Origin: an uncultured Prevotella sp.
Lineage (GTDB): Bacteria > Bacteroidota > Bacteroidia > Bacteroidales > Bacteroidaceae
Assembly (NCBI GenBank): GCA_934183135.1
Contig: CAKPRX010000095.1
Span: forward strand, 1 to 7,982
Length of the DNA stretch: 7,982 nucleotides
Direction of reading: 5' to 3'
Part shown: one piece after another, positions 1-6,300 of the stretch
Position numbering within the stretch: position 1 is the stretch's first letter
Layout: the number at the start of each line of letters is the position of its first letter
Notes under the pieces: generated by a model
Database searches by the model: none
The model's input: only the letters and a program-made list of their open reading frames with translations
Told to the model about the DNA's origin: nothing
Made by a program: the position numbers and the translations under genes

Positions 1-43
1 CCGATGGTACTGCAATGCAATGCGGGAGAGTAGGTAGCCGCCC
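1..43 (+). rRNA. rrf: 5S ribosomal RNA, 3' end only
   Basis: The first bases match the conserved 3' third of Bacteroidetes 5S rRNA: the CCGATGGTACTGCA stretch, then GGGAGAGTAGGT and a final GCCGCC. The 5' two thirds lie beyond the left edge, so the mature 3' end at about 42-45 is estimated. It is followed after about 15 bases by an intrinsic terminator, as expected for the last gene of a 16S-23S-5S operon. The identification rests on recalled 5S sequence, not on an alignment. Confidence 0.9.
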
Positions 44-57
44 CCTTTCAGGGAGAG

Positions 58-92
58 AGCCCCGGTCAGGCAACTGGTCGGGGCTTCTTGTG
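58..92 (+). terminator. Intrinsic terminator of the rRNA operon
   Basis: AGCCCCGGTCAG (58-69) pairs with CTGGTCGGGGCT (74-85) across a GCAA tetraloop. This is a 12-bp stem with two G-U pairs. A short T-rich stretch follows (TTCTTGTGTTT). A smaller hairpin, CCCT-TTC-AGGG at 43-53, lies between the 5S end and this stem and may take part in 3' processing. Confidence 0.85.
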
Positions 93-98
93 TTTATA

Positions 99-143
99 CC
101 CCCCCCAATGCCCCACCCCAGCCCTCCCCTTGAGGGAGGGGGA
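99..143. repeat. C-tract and C/G-rich hairpin, probable interspersed intergenic repeat
   Basis: A run of eight C (99-106) leads into C-rich sequence and a hairpin with arms CCCTCCC (122-128) and GGGAGGG (134-140) around a 5-base loop. A second possible pairing joins GCCCCA near 110-115 with TGGGGC near 153-158. On the minus strand it reads as G-rich sequence of the CTCAAGGGGAGGG type, a style common in intergenic regions of Bacteroidetes. Only this copy is present in the window, so calling it a dispersed repeat is recall and inference. Confidence 0.4.
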
Positions 144-648
144 ATCATAACAATGGGGCGGTAGCTTGCCTTTGTGCTTCCCGTTGTCCCAGGGTGGCGG
201 AGGACAGTACTAATTGATTTGTTGTCACATTATATTTATATATGGTGGGGACGCTGCTTTTCCCTGGCTTGTAGTTAGAAGGGTAGCAGGTGGTGCTCAT
301 TGACCTGTTGATAAATATTAAGTATCTCAATGGGTGGACTCTCTGTGTATGTGCTTTGTTGAAGTGTACCTTATTATATAAATACTGGACGGGGAATTAA
401 AACAAATACTGCTGAATAGTGTTGCGAAGGAGGAGTGGGGGATGTCAGGCATGGTTCCCCTGTAACTTTCATATTTGCTGTTTATATATTTGCTATCTTG
501 CTTGTTTTGTTGTTTATGTAAAAAAATGTTTGCAATATTTTCGTGGATTAACAAATTAGTCGTAATTTTACAAGGGCTTTGTTGGCCTATATGTGATGTG
601 CCTACTTGCCCATACCTATATTTATTACTAATTTAACGATATTTTCTT
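144..648. other. AT-rich intergenic region without a convincing gene
   Basis: I find no supported gene in these roughly 500 bases. Two minus-strand reading frames (about 145-330 and 327-554) give Ser/Tyr/Ile-rich translations of the kind produced by AT-rich non-coding DNA. No tRNA-like fold was seen. Two sequences resemble the Bacteroidetes -7 box TAnnTTTG on the plus strand: TATATTTG at 485-492 (exact) and TATATTTA at 617-624 (one mismatch, 25 bases before the next gene). Neither has a clear TTTG at the right -33 distance, so the promoter of the gene at 649 stays uncertain. Confidence 0.5.
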
Positions 649-2001
649 ATGAGACGACTGCTTTTGTTATTAGTGACTCTCTTCTTAATGACAGCCACTA
701 TTTCTGCCCAACAGCAGCACCCTTTTGAGGTGCAACGCCTTAGCGACTGGGCGCCAGATTATCTTACCTGGACATGTAGCTACTATTATCAGGCTACTCC
801 TTGGACAAAGGAAGATGATATATCGCGCCAGCTGTTGCAACTGAAAGACCTTAAAAAGGAGGACTATATCTGGATAGACCAAGAAAAATCGACCAATCTG
901 CCTCGTTTGGGATGTATTGTAAGAGCGATAGATGGCCTGAGTACAAAGGATATGAGCCTTGAACAGTTCTATGCTGTCGTGGCTAAATCGAATACTCACA
1001 AGCTCACGTATGTTGATCCTCGTGAGAAGAAGGGGCAGGATGTAAATCAATGTACGTTAGTTTTACGAGACACGCCATTTTGGATGGAACAATTAGTTTT
1101 CAAACCCTTTTCTACTGGTTCACTGGATACAAGGCCTCAAAGGCGCAAGGTAAACTTGCATGGCAACCTTGATGTTGTCTGTGATAACGAGGTCGACTGG
1201 AGCAGATACCGTACCTACGATTTTGCTCTACGTGGTAATGACCCTCTTAACGATAAGAAACTACTACAGATAATAGCCAAGAACTTTGATTACAATATGT
1301 CTCGTGACATAGAGAATCCGGATGTGCTCTTTACCATAGCCACCAACACCGACCAGTCGATTTCAACAACCTATGTGCCACCAGTAGTGCAGACAATACG
1401 TACAGGGAGTACGACCCAGACCCGTTATAATTGGATTACTAAGAAGAACGACTATGTTACCAATGATAATTATCGGACAGTACGCGAAGAGGGATATACC
1501 AAGAGTGACAAGAGTGTAACCTTGTTTATGGAGTTTGCAATATTAGATGCAGCGAAGGTGAAAGAAGCCAAGTCGGAAGTGCCTCCCATAGTATATCAGG
1601 CAACCTTCAAGCGCGATCTTGTCAATCCAGACTTTAATACCCGGGATGAATATTTAGCAGTAGCCAGCTGGTTGGACTCTCCCTTTGTGGATAGGCTTGG
1701 TACTGGCCACTGGTTCGACTATGAGATAGGAAAGTTAACCCCCAATGGTATGTACGTTGAGGCGCTGGATAAAGGCAAAACCTATAGGGTGAAGAAAATT
1801 ATAACGGGCAGTGAGGCCGAGCAGGCAGGCTTGAAAGTGGGCGACTGCCTCACCAAACTCAGAGTGGTAGATGGCAATTTTGAGTTTGTCATCAAGAAGG
1901 GTAAGGAGAAACGCACCGTAGTACTACCTTCCCATGGCCAAAGCTTTTTGCTGCCTCATTCGACCATGCAGGTATCTATTACAGGTATGGATATGAATTA
2001 G
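649..2001 (+). CDS. Exported PDZ-like / DUF4136-like protein, function unknown
   Basis: A 450-residue protein. It starts with a classical signal peptide: MRR, a hydrophobic core at 4-16 and a likely cleavage site after Ala20 (ISA|QQQ). There is no lipobox cysteine, so a periplasmic or surface-exposed soluble protein is expected. Residues about 85-140 (LGCIVRAIDGLSTKDMSLEQ) resemble a PDZ-type segment. Residues about 185-350 begin with YRTYDFAL and contain NPDVLFTIATN, a pattern like DUF4136, a domain found in Bacteroidetes envelope proteins. Residues about 375-430 (ITGSEAEQAGLKVGDCLTKL) are a clearer PDZ core with the usual 'A-GLK-GD' turn. No protease triad or other catalytic motif is visible, so a binding or scaffolding role is more likely than protease activity. 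The ATG at 649 is chosen because it gives a complete signal peptide; no Shine-Dalgarno is seen, which is normal in this phylum. The gene looks more AT-rich than those that follow. Domain names are from motif recognition only. Confidence 0.8.
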   Translation: MRRLLLLLVTLFLMTATISAQQQHPFEVQRLSDWAPDYLTWTCSYYYQATPWTKEDDISRQLLQLKDLKKEDYIWIDQEKSTNLPRLGCIVRAIDGLSTKDMSLEQFYAVVAKSNTHKLTYVDPREKKGQDVNQCTLVLRDTPFWMEQLVFKPFSTGSLDTRPQRRKVNLHGNLDVVCDNEVDWSRYRTYDFALRGNDPLNDKKLLQIIAKNFDYNMSRDIENPDVLFTIATNTDQSISTTYVPPVVQTIRTGSTTQTRYNWITKKNDYVTNDNYRTVREEGYTKSDKSVTLFMEFAILDAAKVKEAKSEVPPIVYQATFKRDLVNPDFNTRDEYLAVASWLDSPFVDRLGTGHWFDYEIGKLTPNGMYVEALDKGKTYRVKKIITGSEAEQAGLKVGDCLTKLRVVDGNFEFVIKKGKEKRTVVLPSHGQSFLLPHSTMQVSITGMDMN

Positions 2002-2054
2002 ATTGCAAACTTAATGGTTGCCTGCAAATATTTTGTCACTTTTGTTATTTTCTC

Positions 2055-2086
2055 TTAACTCATATCGAAAAAAAATGGTACATTTG
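2055..2086 (+). promoter_or_regulatory. Bacteroidetes-type promoter of the 2091-3926 operon
   Basis: TACATTTG at 2079-2086 fits the -7 consensus TAnnTTTG exactly. At the expected distance upstream only a weak -33 match is present (TTAACT from 2055). Transcription would start at about 2091-2095, that is at or just inside the ATG at 2091, so the message may be leaderless. The preceding gene ends at 2001, and the 89-base gap has no strong terminator hairpin. Confidence 0.6.
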
Positions 2087-2090
2087 CAAT

Positions 2091-2693
2091 ATGAATATAC
2101 CAGATACAGGCAATGTCAAGTGGAGCGAGAATGTGATAGTGGCCGATGCCGATTATGTGGATAAGGTGGCATTCGACCTTACAGTCAACTTTGAGCGGAT
2201 GATAGGCCGCCGCATCCCTCCTGCCGATATGAGCCAGTGGGCAGTGTGCGTGGCCCTCGATGGCGGACTGCGCCCGGGGAGACACGAGACCCAGGTGGTA
2301 CTGATACATGACCGCAAGAACTCCAAGATGGAGAATTTCGCCCCTGGAACCTATGCTACAGAACTTGACGGGCAGGCTTTCTGCGACCCGCAGATGGGTG
2401 AGTTTGCCTTTGCGGATGTCGCTACGGGTGAGTTTGCCGGCAATGATGCCACGATGCTTGATGTGCTGCGCAATCTGTTGGGCCATAGCGAGGTGAAACG
2501 CATCATGCTGATACCCGACGAAACTAACGGCGAGCTGATAGAAACCCTACGCAACACCCTGCGCGATGCTAATGACGAGCAACGTATAACGCTGTTGGCC
2601 ATGCAGCCACTGGTAGGCGGAAACTATAGGCAGGAGATACTGGGCTACTCGCTGATGCGGGCCCTTGGAATAGATTCTAATGAAATAAAATAG
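2091..2693 (+). CDS. Conserved Bacteroidales protein of unknown function (possibly DUF6621-like)
   Basis: A 200-residue soluble protein with no signal peptide or membrane segment. It opens with VKWSENVIVADADYVDKVAFDLTVNFERM in pieces around residues 9-37, then IGRRIPPADMSQW and ALDGGLRPGRHETQVVLIHD. The last third, with VKRIMLIPDE and MQPLVGGNYRQEILGYSLMRALGI, looks like an alternating beta/alpha fold. I recall similar proteins from Bacteroides and think this is the family called DUF6621, but that label is tentative and no function is known to me. It is followed after only 6 bases by the saccharopine-dehydrogenase-family gene, so the two are almost certainly co-transcribed and may share a pathway. 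The start at 2091 is supported by the conserved-looking N-terminus, although the promoter box lies only 4 bases upstream. The next Met is residue 37, which would remove that N-terminus. Confidence 0.8.
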   Translation: MNIPDTGNVKWSENVIVADADYVDKVAFDLTVNFERMIGRRIPPADMSQWAVCVALDGGLRPGRHETQVVLIHDRKNSKMENFAPGTYATELDGQAFCDPQMGEFAFADVATGEFAGNDATMLDVLRNLLGHSEVKRIMLIPDETNGELIETLRNTLRDANDEQRITLLAMQPLVGGNYRQEILGYSLMRALGIDSNEIK

Positions 2694-2699
2694 ACCGAA

Positions 2700-3926
2700 A
2701 TGAGCAGAGTACTGATGATTGGCGCCGGAGGCGTCGCCACCGTAGCGGCATTCAAGATTAACCAGAATGCCGATGTGTTTACCGACTTTATGATAGCCAG
2801 TCGCCGTAAGGAGAAATGCGACAAGATAGTCAAGGCGATAGGTAACCCTAATATCAAGACCGCCCAGGTGGATGCCGACGATGTAGAGCAGCTCAAGGCG
2901 CTCTTCAACAGCTTCAAGCCTGAGCTGGTTATCAACCTGGCCCTGCCTTATCAGGACCTTACCATCATGGATGCCTGTCTGGCCTGTGGCTGTAACTATC
3001 TGGATACTGCCAACTACGAGCCTAAGGACGAGGCCCATTTCGAGTATAGCTGGCAGTGGGCTTATAAGGACAAGTTTGAGAAGGCCGGACTTACCGCTAT
3101 CTTGGGCTGTGGCTTTGATCCGGGGGTAAGCGGTGTATATACCGCCTATGCGGCTAAGCATCATTTTGACGAAATCCATTATCTGGATATCGTCGACTGT
3201 AATGCCGGCAATCACCACAAGGCTTTCGCTACCAATTTTAACCCCGAAATCAATATCCGCGAGATTACCCAGAAGGGCCTCTATTATCAGAACGGACAGT
3301 GGCTCGAAACTGAGCCTTTGGCTGTTCATCAGCCCATCACTTATCCTAATATTGGCCCGCGCGAGAGTTACCTCATGCACCACGAGGAACTCGAGAGTCT
3401 GGTCAAGAACTATCCTACCATCCGTCAGGCTCGTTTCTGGATGACCTTTGGCCAGCAGTATCTCACCTATCTTGACTGCATACAGAACTTAGGCATGTCG
3501 CGTATCGACGAGATAGAATATGAAGCTCCGCTGGCTGACGGCAGCGGCAAGCAGGTCAAGGTGAAGATTGTTCCCCTGCAATTCCTCAAGGCTGTGCTGC
3601 CTAATCCCCAGGACCTGGGTGAGAACTACGATGGCGAGACCTCAATAGGTTGTCGTATCCGCGGTGTCAAGGATGGCAAGGAGCACACCTACTACGTGTA
3701 CAACAACTGTAAGCATCAAGAGGCTTACCAGGAGACTGGCATGCAGGGCGTAAGCTATACCACCGGCGTGCCGGCCATGATAGGTGCCATGATGTTCTTC
3801 AAGGGCCTCTGGCGTAAGCCAGGCGTATGGAATGTCGAGGATTTCGACCCCGATCCATTCATGGAGCAACTCAACAAGCAGGGGCTGCCCTGGCATGAGG
3901 TGTTCGACGGCGACCTGGAGCTCTAA
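2700..3926 (+). CDS. Saccharopine dehydrogenase family protein, probable carboxynorspermidine/carboxyspermidine dehydrogenase
   Basis: A 408-residue cytosolic NAD(P)-dependent enzyme. The N-terminus VLMIGAGGVATVAAFKI holds the Rossmann nucleotide-binding motif GAGGVA at residues 8-13. A second Rossmann strand with the ASRR turn (33-36) suits recognition of the NADP phosphate. GCGFDPGVSGVYTAY (136-150) is the conserved segment after the first domain, and DCNAGNHHKAFATNFNPE (166-183) belongs to the catalytic domain. In the bacterial branch of about 400 residues, the family usually joins putrescine or a diamine with aspartate semialdehyde to give carboxynorspermidine or carboxyspermidine, which a PLP decarboxylase then converts to the polyamine. 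That partner is not in this window. A lysine-pathway saccharopine dehydrogenase is the alternative, but gut Bacteroidetes mostly use this family for polyamines. The gene is second in the operon starting at 2091, and recA follows after 71 bases. Confidence 0.85.
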   Translation: MSRVLMIGAGGVATVAAFKINQNADVFTDFMIASRRKEKCDKIVKAIGNPNIKTAQVDADDVEQLKALFNSFKPELVINLALPYQDLTIMDACLACGCNYLDTANYEPKDEAHFEYSWQWAYKDKFEKAGLTAILGCGFDPGVSGVYTAYAAKHHFDEIHYLDIVDCNAGNHHKAFATNFNPEINIREITQKGLYYQNGQWLETEPLAVHQPITYPNIGPRESYLMHHEELESLVKNYPTIRQARFWMTFGQQYLTYLDCIQNLGMSRIDEIEYEAPLADGSGKQVKVKIVPLQFLKAVLPNPQDLGENYDGETSIGCRIRGVKDGKEHTYYVYNNCKHQEAYQETGMQGVSYTTGVPAMIGAMMFFKGLWRKPGVWNVEDFDPDPFMEQLNKQGLPWHEVFDGDLEL

Positions 3927-3997
3927 CTGTGCCTGTCGTCCCTACTCACACAAGAATCACAACCATTTACCACACATATTATAGATAATAGCTATTT

Positions 3998-5032
3998 ATG
4001 GCAAAGAAAGAAGCAACCAACGAAGAATTGCAGTTGGCACAGGAGGGCAAGCTGAAGGCTCTCCAGGCAGCAATGGCCAAGATAGAGAAAGATTTCGGCA
4101 AGGGGTCTATCATGAAGCTGGGCGACCAGCATATAGAGAATGTGGAGGTCATCCCCACGGGGTCTATAGCCCTGGATGTCGCTCTCGGCGTAGGCGGTTA
4201 CCCCAAGGGCCGCATCATCGAGATTTACGGTCCCGAGTCATCGGGTAAGACCACCTTGGCTATCCATGCCATTGCCGAGGCTCAGAAACAGGGAGGCATC
4301 GCCGCGTTTATCGACGCCGAGCACGCTTTTGACCGTTTCTATGCTGCTAAGTTGGGTGTCGATGTCGATAACCTGTGGATATCTCAGCCCGACAATGGTG
4401 AGCAGGCCCTGCAGATAGCCGACCAGCTTATCAGTTCGGCCGCGGTAGACATCGTGGTCATCGACTCGGTGGCCGCCCTTACTCCTAAGTCCGAGATTGA
4501 GGGCAGCATGGGCGACAACAAGGTGGGCCTGCAGGCTCGCCTGATGAGCCAGGCTCTGCGCAAACTTACCGCCACCATAGCCAAGACCAATACCACCTGT
4601 ATCTTTATCAACCAGCTGCGAGAAAAGATTGGCGTGATGTTTGGCAATCCTGAAACCACCACTGGTGGCAACGCCCTCAAGTTCTATGCCTCTGTGCGAC
4701 TGGACATCCGCAAGGGTACGCCCATCAAGGATGGCGACACGGTCATCGGCAACGAGACCCGTGTCAAGATTGTCAAGAACAAGGTGGCCCCGCCATTCCG
4801 CAAGGCCGAGTTTGAGATTATGTTTGGCGAGGGTATCTCCCGGACTGGCGAGATACTCGACCTGGGTGTCGAGTACGGCATCATCCAGAAGAGTGGCAGC
4901 TGGTTCTCGTACAATGGAGCCAAGTTGGCCCAGGGCCGCGATGCCACCAAAGCCCTCCTGCGCGACAACCCCGAGCTGTGCGAAGAACTCGAAGGACTCA
5001 TCAAGCAGGCCATCGCCGACAAGGCCGAATAA
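3998..5032 (+). CDS. recA: Recombinase RecA
   Basis: A 344-residue RecA, complete and of normal length. It binds single-stranded DNA with ATP, carries out strand exchange in homologous repair, and triggers LexA self-cleavage where an SOS system exists. Visible motifs: [10 protein letters not shown] at 33-42; Walker A GPESSGKT at 78-85; the [18 protein letters not shown] segment with the ATPase glutamate region at 105-122; Walker B DIVVIDSV at 151-158; and the sensor/L2 region [20 protein letters not shown] at 205-224. The C-terminal domain has KNKVAPPF (261-268) and ends in [10 protein letters not shown], without the long acidic tail of E. coli RecA. The 71-base gap upstream contains a short inverted repeat ATTAT-AG-ATAAT but no clear -7 box, so transcription may come partly from the promoter before 2091. 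A strong terminator lies 49 bases after the stop. No LexA-like operator was recognised. Confidence 0.98.
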   Translation: MAKKEATNEELQLAQEGKLKALQAAMAKIEKDFGKGSIMKLGDQHIENVEVIPTGSIALDVALGVGGYPKGRIIEIYGPESSGKTTLAIHAIAEAQKQGGIAAFIDAEHAFDRFYAAKLGVDVDNLWISQPDNGEQALQIADQLISSAAVDIVVIDSVAALTPKSEIEGSMGDNKVGLQARLMSQALRKLTATIAKTNTTCIFINQLREKIGVMFGNPETTTGGNALKFYASVRLDIRKGTPIKDGDTVIGNETRVKIVKNKVAPPFRKAEFEIMFGEGISRTGEILDLGVEYGIIQKSGSWFSYNGAKLAQGRDATKALLRDNPELCEELEGLIKQAIADKAE

Positions 5033-5078
5033 CAGACATCGCCGCCGCTAAGTCTCTTATCGAGGACTTTACAATACC

Positions 5079-5122
5079 AAGCCGCCCCGGCCACCATTAG
5101 AAGTGACCGGGGCGGCTTTTTT
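5079..5122 (+). terminator. Intrinsic terminator after recA
   Basis: GCCGCCCCGGCCAC (5081-5094) pairs with GTGACCGGGGCGGC (5103-5116) around the 8-base loop CATTAGAA. This is a 14-bp stem with one mismatch, followed by six T (5117-5122). Two A before the left arm can also pair with the T tract. On the minus strand the tail is TTGGTATTGT, which is weaker, but the stem could also stop read-through from the convergent HU-like gene, which has no other clear terminator. Confidence 0.9.
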
Positions 5123-5246
5123 GGTTGACATCGCAGCCATGGCGTTAGTCCCCGCGTGTCTGTCGGCCTGTCTGTCGTGCCTGCCACCCTGCTATCATCA
5201 GTAATCGGTTCATTAGCTTGTGTCGCTTTGGTCATTGTTATGGCGG

Positions 5247-5254
5247 CAAAGTTA
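5247..5254 (-). promoter_or_regulatory. Isolated -7-like box between the convergent genes
   Basis: CAAAGTTA on the plus strand reads TAACTTTG on the minus strand, an exact match to TAnnTTTG. No TTTG is found at the -33 distance. A transcript from here would run about 130-160 bases to the stem at 5081-5116 and has no credible coding sequence. The rest of the 5123-5314 gap holds only a short direct repeat (TGTCTGTCG at 5157-5165 and 5169-5177) and two copies of TATGGCGG (5239-5246, 5275-5282). Confidence 0.2.
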
Positions 5255-5314
5255 CGCCCCGATTTTGAGGATAGTATGGCGGAAATTGGGAGATGGTATG
5301 AAGAAAGTCTGTGG

Positions 5315-5959
5315 TTATTCTGTGCCCCTCTGCCGCGCCACCCACACCCGGTGCGAGCCGCGGCCCACGGGGCGCAGGGGCAGCGATGGGTCGGTGGCGG
5401 TGGCTTGCAGCTCGGCCCAGGCCACCGACCGGCTCAGATGGTTGGCCCGGGCATAGTCTGTCAGGGTTATCAGTCCCTTGCTGACAGCCAGCTGGCGTCC
5501 GCGCTCCATGCGATCGTCGCGCGTGCCCTGTCCGGGCATCAGCACCCTTACTCCGCTGCCGGCCCGTTCGGGCTTGGCCGTGGCCTGGAGGCGTGCCAGC
5601 AGGGCCGAGGCCACCTTCAGGTTTACGCCCCTTACCCTTACCCGTCGGTAGGCCATGGGGTCATCGGCCGAGGCCATGTCGGCCGTTTTGCCGTCGTCAA
5701 AGGCCAGCGCCACTGACAGGGTGCCTATGCCGTCGAGCCTCACTGAGTGGCCCTGGGCCAGCGCGCAAGCCACGGCGTGGGCCACATCGCTCAGCACAGC
5801 CTCAGTTACGCTGGGGGCCAGCGCATGGTTGTGCGTCTGCATCATCTTTATCAACTCATGGGTAGAGAGCAGTCCGCTGTTCACTGCCTTGGGGTACACG
5901 CGCCTGGCTCCCGTGTGGCGCATGTCAGGCATTTCCTGTAGTAAGTACTTCATCGTCAT
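5315..5959 (-). CDS. HU-like DNA-binding protein with C-terminal winged-helix-like extension
   Basis: A 214-residue basic protein. Residues 3-125 look like the Bacteroidetes HU-related domain: MKYLLQEMPDMRHTGARRVY, the helix LSTHELIKMMQ, VTEAVLSDVAHAVACALAQG, then LDGIGTLSVAL (75-85), the counterpart of the 'GFGTF' strand of HU, and the second arm VRVRGVNLKVASALL (107-121). Residues about 150-210 form a separate module, ITLTDYARANHLSRSVAWAEL and then PVGRGSHRVWV, which resembles a helix-turn-helix followed by a wing. I recall this two-part layout from other Bacteroidetes HU-like proteins, so it is probably a family trait and not a new fusion. It likely binds and bends DNA as a nucleoid or chromosomal regulator; the target is unknown. 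The start may be the ATG at 5959 or the one two codons later (MKYLL). The gene is visibly GC-richer than its neighbours. It is convergent with recA and has its own promoter about 185 bases upstream. Confidence 0.8.
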   Translation of the reverse strand: MTMKYLLQEMPDMRHTGARRVYPKAVNSGLLSTHELIKMMQTHNHALAPSVTEAVLSDVAHAVACALAQGHSVRLDGIGTLSVALAFDDGKTADMASADDPMAYRRVRVRGVNLKVASALLARLQATAKPERAGSGVRVLMPGQGTRDDRMERGRQLAVSKGLITLTDYARANHLSRSVAWAELQATATDPSLPLRPVGRGSHRVWVARQRGTE

Positions 5960-6137
5960 TTGAATTAGTTAAAAAGTAGTTTGTATCGTTCGTCTCGTTT
6001 TCTTCGCCCCGTGCCCCGTGTGGGCAGCCAGGGCGTTTCTGCCTCCGTCTCCAGACTTCAGACATCGGTCTATAGCCCCAGGATGTCCGTCTACAACCCT
6101 CCGATGCCCATCCCAAGTCTGTGGACGGATCGGAAGA
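5960..6137 (-). other. Long structured leader of the HU-like gene
   Basis: If transcription starts about 6137 the HU-like mRNA has a leader of about 178 bases. It contains a nested hairpin: TGCCC (6012-6016) with GGGCA (6022-6026), closed by GCCC (6006-6009) with GGGC (6031-6034). It also has several AGAC/GTCT inverted motifs between 6048 and 6120. Two upstream reading frames are visible on the minus strand: a six-codon one (MGIGGL, 6111-6091) and a 46-codon one starting at 6065 that overlaps the HU-like start out of frame and ends at 5925. No known riboswitch class was recognised. That the leader is regulatory is inference. Confidence 0.35.
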
Positions 6138-6142
6138 GGGCG

Positions 6143-6174
6143 CAAAGATAAGCAAAAGTCAGTCAACGGCCAAA
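6143..6174 (-). promoter_or_regulatory. Promoter of the HU-like gene (-33 and -7 boxes)
   Basis: On the minus strand TTTG (6174-6171) and TATCTTTG (6150-6143) are separated by exactly 20 bases. This fits the Bacteroidetes -33/-7 pattern TTTG-N19-21-TAnnTTTG. It is the best-formed promoter in the window. The predicted start of transcription is around 6135-6139. Between it and the repeat array (6175-6286) I see only a small hairpin, GCCC-TTT-GGGC at 6208-6218. Confidence 0.7.
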
Positions 6175-6286
6175 TTCTGACCGTCGCTAACTCGGATTAT
6201 GCCCTTTGCCCTTTGGGCGAAGCGGTATCGCGTCTAAGTTTTTGGAGCTATTAGGTTTGTCGGTGCCCTTTCTCGTCGGAAAGTGT

Positions 6287-6294
6287 TACCTTTG
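6287..6294 (+). promoter_or_regulatory. -7-like box at the upstream edge of the repeat array
   Basis: TACCTTTG matches TAnnTTTG. It is followed by TAGAAG and then the first repeat unit. It lies exactly 384 bases (6 x 64) before the equivalent TATCTTTG-TAGAAT of the last unit, so it marks the same position one period ahead of the array. No TTTG is seen at the correct -33 distance (the nearest, 6256-6259, is 27 bases away). Confidence 0.4.
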
Positions 6295-6300
6295 TAGAAG

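Noticed and set aside
145..554. Two adjoining minus-strand frames that overlap by a few bases
   Set aside because: Composition is that of AT-rich non-coding DNA, no domain is recognisable and no promoter or start signal supports them.
2547..3383. Long minus-strand open frame opposite the unknown gene and the dehydrogenase gene
   Set aside because: It lies antisense to two well-supported genes, has no recognisable domain and is explained by the codon bias of the plus strand.
3964..3997. Short inverted repeat before recA as a LexA/SOS box
   Set aside because: The ATTAT-AG-ATAAT element does not match a LexA operator that I know, and many Bacteroidetes lack a canonical LexA, so it is left unassigned.
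4684..5235. Minus-strand open frame opposite the end of recA
   Set aside because: It is antisense to recA and runs through the terminator stem; the translation is Ser/Arg/Pro-rich without motifs.
5156..5716. Plus-strand frame with a hydrophobic N-terminus (possible membrane peptide)
   Set aside because: It begins at a GTG with no start signal and most of it is antisense to the HU-like gene, giving Gly/Pro/His/Arg-rich nonsense.
5925..6155. Minus-strand 76-codon frame upstream of the HU-like gene
   Set aside because: Its start lies just upstream of, and its first codons inside, the -7 box of the predicted promoter, so the full frame cannot be made from that transcript. Only the shorter internal frame from 6065 remains possible and is listed with the leader.
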